Of a DNA stretch of 21,369 nt, positions 14,964 through 21,369 are shown in pieces. Source of the DNA: Cryomorphaceae bacterium (GTDB taxonomy: Bacteria; Bacteroidota; Bacteroidia; Flavobacteriales_D; Crocinitomicaceae); the NCBI GenBank assembly GCA_027485365.1, contig JAIXRD010000231.1, forward strand, positions 1-21,369. Reading direction: 5' to 3'. The position numbers were made by a program, and so were the translations under genes. Position 1 is the first letter of the stretch. The number at the start of each line of letters is the position of its first letter. The notes beneath the pieces are model-generated. The model saw only the letters and a list, made by a program, of their open reading frames with translations. It did not search any database and had not been told where the DNA came from.

Positions 14964-15827
14964 TTATCCAAACCCAAGGGAGAATGCTAACGCGGCAAGG
15001 CAAAGGATTAATCCGATTGTTTTTTGAACGGTAAATTTTTCTTTAAAGAGTGTTACACCAAGAATGGCTGCAAAAATCACTACGCCAACATTGGCAAGTG
15101 AAAGGATTTGATGTGGTTGTAAATTAAGTGTATTGTATGACTTGACTAATAAATAGATAGAGAAATAATTTGGAATTCCCAAGATAATTCCCCCAATCCA
15201 ACTTCTTCGATCGAAGCTTACCTTTCCTTGGATGCGCTTAATGATGAAGTAGCCTAGTCCCATGATACCAGCCATTAAAAACCCAAGTGCAGCGAAAACG
15301 CCATCGTGAAAACCATTAGGTAGCCATCTGGAATTAGTAAAATATAATACTAAATCAAGACCAGCACTCCCGAAAAATAAAACTAAAAGCATCCAGAGGT
15401 TGCCCTTAGATTGGTTGTTGCCCTGTTTTGAAAACGAAACAAGAAATACGCCTACTATGGCTGCAACTAAGGGAATAACATTTGTCCATGACAAAGGGGT
15501 GTGATTAATCAGTAGTACCAGGATAACGGAAAGGGCCATTGACATTTTCACAGAAATCGAAGTGGTCGAAACTCCATTCTTCTGCGAGCTCAGTCCCATG
15601 AGAATGAAAAGTGAAATGAATAATACACCACACAACAGTGCGTAGGGCATTCCGGTTTCTAAGGCAGCGCTTGCAGGAATGTGGTCATGAAAAAGAAATA
15701 TTCCACATGCAAAAGCTACGAAGTAATTTGCGATAACAGCTTGTAGGGTATCTATTTTCCAAGCCGGGAAGGATCTAAAAAGAACAAAAATCAGACTTGA
15801 GGCTAAAACACTTAGGAATAACTCCAT
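14964..15827 (-). CDS. EamA/DMT-type membrane transporter
   Basis: 287 residues, hydrophobic throughout, with about ten predicted membrane segments and short charged loops, as in the two-repeat EamA drug/metabolite transporter superfamily (usual length about 290-300). Recognisable pieces are the N-terminal membrane hairpin with IANYFVAF, a loop with FSKQGNNQSKG near the repeat boundary, and a second half with SLANVGVVIFAAILGVTLFKEKFT, where ALxG/LFxEKxT is typical of the last helices. The start ATG overlaps the ribD stop (TAATG, 15825-15829), so it is probably translated with ribD. A riboflavin-related or other metabolite substrate could be imagined from the pairing, but the sequence does not show it. 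Confidence 0.85.
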   Translation of the reverse strand: MELFLSVLASSLIFVLFRSFPAWKIDTLQAVIANYFVAFACGIFLFHDHIPASAALETGMPYALLCGVLFISLFILMGLSSQKNGVSTTSISVKMSMALSVILVLLINHTPLSWTNVIPLVAAIVGVFLVSFSKQGNNQSKGNLWMLLVLFFGSAGLDLVLYFTNSRWLPNGFHDGVFAALGFLMAGIMGLGYFIIKRIQGKVSFDRRSWIGGIILGIPNYFSIYLLVKSYNTLNLQPHQILSLANVGVVIFAAILGVTLFKEKFTVQKTIGLILCLAALAFSLGFG

Positions 15828-16864
15828 TATTTTCTTTGGTAATAGTAAATGGTATCTGTTGGTCCGTAGGGGTGCGAACGAATTGGAGTTTTTGTAAGAA
15901 CAGGCGCACGCATACCTTCTTTAAATTGCGTTGAGCTTACAATAACCCTCGCCTCATCCCAAACATTATCAATAATAAAATACTGTAACGTACGGCTTCC
16001 ACCCTCCACCAAAATGCTTAGAATATTACGCTTGTATAGTTCCTCAAGAATTAGTTTAGTTGATGTTTCTGCAATTTTAATCCATTCTGTTTGACCTTCA
16101 ACTGCATTTTTTACGCGATTAAAAACCAGGGTAGGTGCTTCATTTGAAAATACCCCAACATCCTTGGATAATTTTAAATTGCTGTCAATGACAATGCGTG
16201 TTGGATTCGTACCACTAAATTCTCGAACCGTCAGCGAAGGATTGTCATTAAGTATGGTGTTTCTTCCCACCAAGATGCCCTGCTCTTCTGAACGCCATTT
16301 ATGCACTAAAACTTTAGTTTCAGGACTGGAAATCCAATGAATTCCGACTTCGTCTTCCTCTCGGTTCCGATCTAAAAATCCATCTTGAGTTTGTGCCCAT
16401 TTAAGGATAACATAGGGTCGACGCTTTTCGTGGAAGGTGAAAAATCGTTTGTTTAAAGCCCTGCATTCATCTTCTAATATACCTTCCACTACTTCAATTC
16501 CTTCGCGCTTTAACCGGTCAATGCCTTTACCTGCAACGGAAGGATTTGTATCTCGACTTCCAATGACAACTCGCCTCGGTTTTAACGCGAGGATTGCCAA
16601 GGTGCAAGGCGGGGTTTTACCAAAATGTGTACAGGGTTCTAAGGAAACATATACGGTGGACCCTTGAATTGCGGAATCGTCTCCCACATCACGTATTGCA
16701 TTGATCTCCGCGTGTGGTCCACCAAAAATTTCATGATAGCCTTCGCCAATAATAAGGCCTTCCTTTACGATTACGCAACCTACCATTGGGTTGGGTGCCA
16801 CCTTTCCCTGACCTTGATAAGCTAAATCTATGCAACGTTGTATATACTGTTCGTCTTCAGTCAC
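15827..16864 (-). CDS. ribD: bifunctional diaminohydroxyphosphoribosylaminopyrimidine deaminase / 5-amino-6-(5-phosphoribosylamino)uracil reductase
   Basis: 345 residues, the full bifunctional length. It catalyses the second and third steps of riboflavin synthesis from GTP in the cytoplasm. The N-terminal deaminase domain (about 1-145) has the zinc-binding and catalytic motif HAEINAI (His51, Glu53) and PCTHFGKTPPC (Cys78, Cys87), plus SPNPMVGC-like APNPMVGC (23-30). The reductase domain is about 150-345, with WAQTQDGFLD, LVGRNTILNDNPSLTVR and VEGGSRTLQYFI for NADPH and substrate. The start is GTG: the in-frame stop TAA at 16874-16876 excludes anything earlier, and the first ATG (residue 27) would cut into the deaminase core. 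A -7 box ends 4 nt before this GTG. No other rib genes are nearby. Confidence 0.95.
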   Translation of the reverse strand: MTEDEQYIQRCIDLAYQGQGKVAPNPMVGCVIVKEGLIIGEGYHEIFGGPHAEINAIRDVGDDSAIQGSTVYVSLEPCTHFGKTPPCTLAILALKPRRVVIGSRDTNPSVAGKGIDRLKREGIEVVEGILEDECRALNKRFFTFHEKRRPYVILKWAQTQDGFLDRNREEDEVGIHWISSPETKVLVHKWRSEEQGILVGRNTILNDNPSLTVREFSGTNPTRIVIDSNLKLSKDVGVFSNEAPTLVFNRVKNAVEGQTEWIKIAETSTKLILEELYKRNILSILVEGGSRTLQYFIIDNVWDEARVIVSSTQFKEGMRAPVLTKTPIRSHPYGPTDTIYYYQRK

Positions 16865-16868
16865 CCCA

Positions 16869-16876
16869 CAAAGTTA
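16869..16876 (-). promoter_or_regulatory. -7 box of the ribD promoter (TAACTTTG)
   Basis: Exact TAnnTTTG match on minus with 4 nt to the GTG start. Too little room for an FMN riboswitch in the 78-bp ribD-era gap, and no RFN-like structure was seen. Confidence 0.6.
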
Positions 16877-16929
16877 ATCAAAGCAAAGACATATGCCACA
16901 TGCATTAAGGTGCTCCCGCTTTAATTTCA

Positions 16930-16937
16930 TACCTTTG
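16930..16937 (+). promoter_or_regulatory. -7 box of the era-der promoter (TACCTTTG)
   Basis: Exact TAnnTTTG match on plus with 5 nt between its last G and the era ATG at 16943. It is divergent from the ribD box within the same 78-bp gap. No clear -33 element. Confidence 0.65.
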
Positions 16938-16942
16938 CAGCC

Positions 16943-17818
16943 ATGGCGCATAAATCAGGTTTTGTAAATATTGTTGGAAGTCCGAATGTTGGTAAATCAA
17001 CCCTGATGAATCAGTTGGTTGGTGAAAAGCTTTCTATTGTTACTTCAAAGGCGCAAACAACGCGGCATCGGATCCTAGGGATTGTGAATGATGAAGACCA
17101 TCAAATTGTGTTTTCTGATACTCCGGGTGTGGTTAATGTATCTTACAAGCTACATGAGAACATGATGGAATACGTTTCTGTTTCACTTCAAGATGCAGAT
17201 GTATTGCTTTTTGTCACGGACACCGTAGAACAAAAAATGAATCATGAAGCTACATTGGAACGAATCAAAAAGTTGAATGTTCCGGTTCTGTGTTTAATCA
17301 ATAAGGTTGATAAGTCGCATCAAGAAAAGGTGGCTGAACGCATTGAATACTGGAAAAATGAAATTCCAAATGCAGAGGTTTATCCCATTTCTGCACTGCA
17401 CAACTTTAATATCGACATCGTTTGGGAACGTATACTAACGTTGATTCCTGAAAATCCGCCGTATTACGACAAAGATGAATTATCTGATCGACCGATGCGG
17501 TTTTTTGTATCTGAAATCATACGTGAGAAGATTTTTAATTTCTGTCAAAAAGAAATTCCCTACAGTACTCAAATTGAAATCGAAATGTATGAAGATACGG
17601 TTCACCTCATTCGGATTCGAGCCATTATCATCGTAGAACGAGATTCTCAAAAGGGAATTATCATTGGTAAAGGAGGGGAGATGTTAAAGAAAATTGGACG
17701 TCAAGCGAGAATTGACATTCAAAAATTCTTAGATAAGAAAGTGTTTCTAGAGACCTTTGTGAAAGTAGATAAAGACTGGAGGTCTTCAGAAGCTAAATTG
17801 AAAAAATACGGATATTAA
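16943..17818 (+). CDS. era: GTPase Era, 30S ribosome assembly factor
   Basis: 291 residues, the normal Era length. Era is a membrane-associated GTPase that binds the 3' end of 16S rRNA during 30S maturation. The G1 motif GSPNVGKS is at 12-19, the G3 motif DTPG at 59-62, the G4 motif NKVD at 120-123 and SAL (G5) at 150-152. A C-terminal KH RNA-binding domain follows, with IIIGKGGEMLKKIG (GKGG at 242-245) and the conserved ending VKVDKDWR. The start is ATG 16943, directly after a -7 box, with no Shine-Dalgarno sequence. The stop TAA overlaps the der ATG by one base (TAATG), so the two GTPase genes are one operon. Confidence 0.97.
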   Translation: MAHKSGFVNIVGSPNVGKSTLMNQLVGEKLSIVTSKAQTTRHRILGIVNDEDHQIVFSDTPGVVNVSYKLHENMMEYVSVSLQDADVLLFVTDTVEQKMNHEATLERIKKLNVPVLCLINKVDKSHQEKVAERIEYWKNEIPNAEVYPISALHNFNIDIVWERILTLIPENPPYYDKDELSDRPMRFFVSEIIREKIFNFCQKEIPYSTQIEIEMYEDTVHLIRIRAIIIVERDSQKGIIIGKGGEMLKKIGRQARIDIQKFLDKKVFLETFVKVDKDWRSSEAKLKKYGY

Positions 17819-19128
17819 TGAGCAACATTATTGCAATTGTAGGCCGGCCTAATGTCGGAAAATCAACTTTGTTTAATCGCTTAACCGAATCGCGCGATGC
17901 GATTGTGAAAGAGGTGAGTGGGGTAACTCGTGACCGAATTTATGGTAAAGGGGAGTGGAATGGGTATAAATTTTCGGTGATAGATACCGGTGGATATGCC
18001 ACAACCAAAGAGGATATTTTTGAAGGAGAAATCAGGAAACAGGTAGAGCTGGCCATCGATGAAGCAAAGGTTATTCTGTTCATGGTCGATGTTATGACAG
18101 GGATTGTAGAAATGGACTTATTGGTGGCTGAATTACTTCGCAAGAGTAAAAAGAAAATTCTTGTTGTTGCAAATAAAGTAGATACCAACGACCGCATTGG
18201 GATGTCTGCAGAGTTTTATTCCTTTGGATTGGGCGATGTATTTGATTTGAGTGCTGCGAATGGTGGTGGAACAGGTGATTTACTCGATGAAGTAGTTACT
18301 TTTTTAGATAAGGAAGATGATGCAATTTTGGAACAAGACGATCTTCCGAGAATCGCTATTGTTGGCCGTCCGAATGTTGGAAAGTCATCCATGATTAACG
18401 CCTTAACTAATTCTGAGCGAAACATTGTAACGGACATCTCAGGTACTACACGGGATTCAATTCACACAAGATACCGCGCGTTTGGTCATGATTTCCTTTT
18501 AATTGACACCGCTGGTATTCGGAAAAAAGCGAAAGTTACCGAAGACATCGAATATTATTCTGTGCTTCGTTCAGTTCGTACTATTGAAAATTCAGATGTT
18601 TGTCTTCTAATGATTGACGCGTCCGAAGGGCTTCAAAAGCAAGATTTGGCGATTTTTTATATGATAGAGAAAAACTCTAAAGGGGTTGTAGTGTTGGTGA
18701 ATAAGTGGGATTTGGTTGAGAAAGACCATACAACCATGAAGGATTTTGAAGAGAATTTACGTAATCAGTTGGCACCCTTTAATGATGTACCAATAATCTT
18801 CACCTCTACCATTACCAAACAACGTATCCACAAGGCCATTGAAACTTGTATGGAGGTGTTTGCAAATCGAACGAAGAAAATTCCTACCTCTAAGTTAAAT
18901 GAGGTCATGTTAGAAATAATTCTAGATAATCCTCCTCCAGCAGTAAAAGGAAAGTACGTGAAGATTAAGTTTGTTCAGCAATTGCCTACCCACGCTCCCG
19001 CCTTTGCTTTCTTCTGTAATTTACCTCAATATGTGAGCGAGTCGTATAGCCGATTCATTGAGAATCGTTTAAGAGAACAGTTCAATTTCACAGGAGTTCC
19101 AATTAAGATTTTCTTTAGAAAGAAATAA
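17818..19128 (+). CDS. der: ribosome-assembly GTPase Der (EngA)
   Basis: 436 residues, with two GTPase domains in tandem, the hallmark of Der, which is needed for 50S subunit maturation. First domain: GRPNVGKS at 9-16, SGVTRD at 34-39, DTGG at 56-59 and NKVD at 119-122. Second domain: GRPNVGKS at 183-190, SGTTRDS, DTAGIRKKAKV and NKWD. The C-terminal KH-like domain begins at about 355, with NPPPAVKGKYVKIKFVQQ and VPIKIFFRKK at the end. Start codon overlaps the era stop. A bidirectional terminator lies about 55 bp downstream. No odd features. Confidence 0.97.
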   Translation: MSNIIAIVGRPNVGKSTLFNRLTESRDAIVKEVSGVTRDRIYGKGEWNGYKFSVIDTGGYATTKEDIFEGEIRKQVELAIDEAKVILFMVDVMTGIVEMDLLVAELLRKSKKKILVVANKVDTNDRIGMSAEFYSFGLGDVFDLSAANGGGTGDLLDEVVTFLDKEDDAILEQDDLPRIAIVGRPNVGKSSMINALTNSERNIVTDISGTTRDSIHTRYRAFGHDFLLIDTAGIRKKAKVTEDIEYYSVLRSVRTIENSDVCLLMIDASEGLQKQDLAIFYMIEKNSKGVVVLVNKWDLVEKDHTTMKDFEENLRNQLAPFNDVPIIFTSTITKQRIHKAIETCMEVFANRTKKIPTSKLNEVMLEIILDNPPPAVKGKYVKIKFVQQLPTHAPAFAFFCNLPQYVSESYSRFIENRLREQFNFTGVPIKIFFRKK

Positions 19129-19177
19129 ACCCATCCATCTTTTAAAAGAAGATAAAATAGCTTCGAATTATTAGGCA

Positions 19178-19210
19178 TAAAAAAAGCATCAGTATACTGA
19201 TGCTTTTGCT
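19178..19210. terminator. bidirectional intrinsic terminator between der and the CHU_C gene
   Basis: A perfect inverted repeat has arms AAAAGCATCAGTA (19182-19194) and TACTGATGCTTTT (19195-19207). It gives a U-tract on either strand, so it can serve both der (plus) and the convergent surface-protein gene (minus, stop at 19234-19236). Confidence 0.88.
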
Positions 19211-19233
19211 TTTGATTTTTTCTGAAGTTTAGT

Positions 19234-21369
19234 TTATCTCAGTACGTTGACCGTTCCGCTAACCACTTTCTTCTCGTCCGTTTCTTTGTTGGAATATTTG
19301 ATGACCCAGGTATAGCCTCCAGCTTGAACTTTTCTGCCGTCTACCCCATATGTACCATCCCATCTACCTTCTGCGTCATTACTTTCCCAAATCAACTCTC
19401 CCCAACGATTGAACAACTGCAAATTGAAATTAAATGGATCAAACCCGGTAGTAAATACTGGGAACCACGTTTGATTGTGTTCGTCCTGATCCGGAGTAAA
19501 GGTATTTGGAACGTAGTAAATTGGATCCGAAATAACGGGTAATGATAACTCATATGTTGTAGAACAACCAAGGGCTGTACTAGCAGTTAAGCTAACTAGC
19601 ATATTTTCTGTAATTCCATTGTAGAAATGTGGCTCTTCGAATACAGTAGCGGTTTGACCGTCACCATATTCCCAAAAATAACTAATGGCCCCAATGGTTG
19701 TATTTGTGAAGTTGATTGTTTCTGAAGTGGAGGAAAGCACATTAGGATTCGAGGTAAAGGTTGTGTTTGGATAATTTTCCATACAGATGTAGTCTGTGTA
19801 GGTGGTAGTTTCTAAACATCCTTGTAAGTTATACTGTAAGGTAATCGTATGACAGCCCGCTGCAGTAAACATATAATCAACATTTGGCGTAGTTCCGATG
19901 GTAGTTCCATTCCATTGGTAGGTATAGCTAGCACCTGGAACTGGAATTGTATTGAAATTGACCATCAACGGGTTGCATCCAGTCAACGTGTCTGCTTCAA
20001 ATACAGGAGGAACAGAAGGTACAACGATAACGTTCATTGTAACCGAATCAGCGCATTGGTTTGGATTTGGCGTAAAATTAAAAGTAAACGTGCCTGGTAT
20101 CGAACTATCAATAGTTGGTGGATTCCAACTACCTACTATGCCAGGGTTATTGTTTGAAACCAATGGGAATACCGGTGGTACATCTCCCTGACATACTAAA
20201 GGCATTTGCGTGAATTGTGGGATATTCAGCGGGTCAATCGTAATGTACATTGATGCTGAATCTGAACATTGGAATGGGTTTGGCGTAAAATTATAAAACA
20301 CTGTTCCAGGGATATTCGTATTAATTACAGCTGGATTCCAAGAACCTAAAATCGGAACAGCATTTGTTGAACTCGCGGGAAGTATAACTCCTTGGGTGAA
20401 TTGGCACAATGGTCCGATTTGTTGGAAAGTGGGCTCTGTGTAGTTTAGCACCGTGATATCCATTGTTGTGGATACTGCACATTGTCCTGCGGTAGGAGTA
20501 AAAGTATAGGTATAAAGTCCAGCAGAAGCAGTTGTAATGGTAGGTGGCGCCCATGTCCCAGTATATGGAGTAGGGTTTGTAGAAGGATTTGGTAAGGCCG
20601 GAGGTGCACTATTAATACACATCGGCATAATTTGATTGAACGAAGGCGTTTCATTCGGTAAAATCGTAATGTTCATGGTCGCCGGAACTGCACAGAATTG
20701 CGGAGCTGGTGTAAAAATGTAGGGATACGTTCCAGGTGCTGCGGATGAGATTACTGAAGGCGACCAAGTACCTGTTAGTGCAGGGACATTATTTGATGAG
20801 CCAGGTAAGCCCGGTACCGCGCCGTTGTGACAAATTGGAGCAATTTGCGTAAAGGCTGGGTTTATAGGCGTGTTTACTACGACTAACGTAGTAGCAGTAC
20901 CGTTACAGTTGGGTGTAGTATAATTTAGCGTATACGTCCCACTATCCAATGGTGTTGAATTCGGAATAGTCGGGTTTTGAAGGTTTGAAGTAAATCCGTT
21001 TGGTCCGGTCCAAGAATAAGTTGTCGCTCCGTTGGATGCCGTAAGTGTAATGGTTTGACCCGCGCAATATGGACCACCATTGGACGCCGTTACGTTAATA
21101 CCTCCAGCTTGATAGTTAATTGTTACGTATCCGTGATTGGTATTATTTGCCGCCAAACAAGTCCCTCCAGGAGGTACTAAAGATGATCCTGCACCACCGC
21201 CACCGCCTCCGTTGGCACCCGTACAGCAACCGTCGTTACCGCCGCCGCCACCGCCGTAATATCCGCCACCGCCGCCGCCGCCAGATGCAGTTTGCCAAAG
21301 TCCAGCTTGACCTCCGTTACCTAGTGTTCCAGGAGAACCTCCTGGAGGTGTTCCTGCCCAAGGAGTTCC
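19234..21369 (-). CDS. large secreted T9SS protein with Gly-rich region, four 71-residue repeats, PKD-like domain and CHU_C domain; 5' end outside the window
   Basis: The frame is open from the right edge to TAA at 19234-19236, at least 711 residues. A TTG at 21156 is not the start: 71 further codons are open to the edge and read as a natural Gly-rich sequence. Order from the edge: a Gly/Pro-rich segment with GGGGGGGYYGGGGGGNDGCC (about 21369-21160); an Ig-like module with GGPYCAGQTITLTASN (about 21100-20870); four 71-residue repeats (20862-20017); a PKD-like region with ISYFWEYGDG (about 19770-19530); and a CHU_C domain with VPNTFTPDQDEHNQTWFP, LFNRWGELIW and RWDGTYG at the end. The CHU_C domain implies T9SS export. 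The signal peptide must lie beyond the window. Such proteins are usually surface or extracellular adhesive proteins; the ligand is unknown. Convergent with der. Confidence 0.88.
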   Translation of the reverse strand, partial: GTPWAGTPPGGSPGTLGNGGQAGLWQTASGGGGGGGYYGGGGGGNDGCCTGANGGGGGGAGSSLVPPGGTCLAANNTNHGYVTINYQAGGINVTASNGGPYCAGQTITLTASNGATTYSWTGPNGFTSNLQNPTIPNSTPLDSGTYTLNYTTPNCNGTATTLVVVNTPINPAFTQIAPICHNGAVPGLPGSSNNVPALTGTWSPSVISSAAPGTYPYIFTPAPQFCAVPATMNITILPNETPSFNQIMPMCINSAPPALPNPSTNPTPYTGTWAPPTITTASAGLYTYTFTPTAGQCAVSTTMDITVLNYTEPTFQQIGPLCQFTQGVILPASSTNAVPILGSWNPAVINTNIPGTVFYNFTPNPFQCSDSASMYITIDPLNIPQFTQMPLVCQGDVPPVFPLVSNNNPGIVGSWNPPTIDSSIPGTFTFNFTPNPNQCADSVTMNVIVVPSVPPVFEADTLTGCNPLMVNFNTIPVPGASYTYQWNGTTIGTTPNVDYMFTAAGCHTITLQYNLQGCLETTTYTDYICMENYPNTTFTSNPNVLSSTSETINFTNTTIGAISYFWEYGDGQTATVFEEPHFYNGITENMLVSLTASTALGCSTTYELSLPVISDPIYYVPNTFTPDQDEHNQTWFPVFTTGFDPFNFNLQLFNRWGELIWESNDAEGRWDGTYGVDGRKVQAGGYTWVIKYSNKETDEKKVVSGTVNVLR
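20017..20862 (-). repeat. four tandem 71-residue repeats in the CHU_C protein
   Basis: The period is exactly 71 residues (213 bp), fixed by the Phe of the P-x-F-x-Q-[IM] motif, whose codons begin at 20853, 20640, 20427 and 20214. Each unit reads roughly P-x-F-x-Q-[IM]-x-x-[IMLV]-C, then a Pro/Asn-rich stretch, G-[TS]-W-x-P-x-x-I, G-x-[YFV]-x-[YF]-x-F-T-P and C-[AS]-[VD]-x-x-x-M-x-[IV]-x-[IV]. Units 3 and 4 look closer to each other (NPFQCSDS and NPNQCADS). Confidence 0.85.
21160..21369 (-). repeat. glycine-rich low-complexity coding segment at the right edge
   Basis: The minus strand reads as GGC/GGT-rich codons giving runs of six or seven Gly separated by YY, ND and Cys-Cys, flanked by Pro-Gly-Gly and Ser-Ser. 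This resembles the Gly-rich domains of large Bacteroidota surface proteins and, more distantly, the ALK/LTK-type glycine-rich fold. Synonymous codon mixing (GGC, GGT, GGA) argues for protein-level selection rather than simple repeat slippage. Confidence 0.65.

Noticed and set aside
16865..16942. FMN riboswitch upstream of ribD
   Set aside because: The gap is 78 bp, contains two divergent promoter boxes, and the ribD leader would be almost absent.
1..21369. A CRISPR array, a tRNA gene, a toxin-antitoxin pair or a defence system
   Set aside because: No regularly spaced repeats, cloverleaf-like sequence or recognisable toxin, nuclease or defence motifs were seen on either strand; the repeats present are protein-coding.

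Overview
The window looks like a chromosomal segment of a marine- or freshwater-type Bacteroidota bacterium, most likely Flavobacteriia and perhaps near Crocinitomicaceae/Fluviicola (inference). The evidence is two proteins with the gliding-motility-associated (CHU_C-type) C-terminal domain, one protein with a type A sorting domain of the type IX secretion system (T9SS), and repeated Bacteroidota -7 promoter boxes (TAnnTTTG). Shine-Dalgarno sequences are scarce and AT content is moderately high. No tRNA, rRNA, CRISPR array or complete insertion sequence was seen.

Layout. Positions 1-1342 are a low-density, decaying region: the 5' end of an unknown minus-strand gene (1-69), a 69-residue secreted repeat protein (350-559) and an ORF6N-type gene broken by a 31-bp palindromic insertion (808-1342). 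The gaps 70-349 and 560-807 hold no recognisable gene. Positions 1446-7511 (minus) run pdhA, then pdhC (pyruvate dehydrogenase E1 alpha and E2), then a 1243-residue secreted CHU_C protein, closely spaced with no visible terminator. Positions 7572-9512 (minus) carry lgt and trhO, each with its own -7 box. Positions 9609-10361 (minus) are a compact DUF6132-rhodanese-rhodanese operon ending in a clear intrinsic terminator. A divergent plus-strand gene (10452-10940) encodes an acidic protein of unknown function. Its stop codon overlaps that of the convergent 1330-residue CotH/lamin-tail surface protein (10937-14929, minus). An EamA-type transporter and ribD form an overlapping pair (14964-16864, minus), divergent from era-der (16943-19128, plus). 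A perfect palindromic terminator (19182-19207) separates der from a second large CHU_C protein, which has four 71-residue repeats and a Gly-rich region and runs off the right edge.

The genes fall into two groups. Housekeeping functions are pyruvate oxidation, lipoprotein lipidation, tRNA U34 hydroxylation, riboflavin synthesis and ribosome-assembly GTPases. The cell-surface group consists of three very large T9SS cargo proteins.

I did not find a convincing new multi-gene system. The observations most worth a second look are the miniature septoil-knot-like peptide, the short palindromic insertion that disrupted the ORF6N gene, the cluster of -7 boxes only 4-7 nt from start codons, the CotH-kinase-like domain in a T9SS cargo protein, and the tail-to-tail stop-codon overlap.
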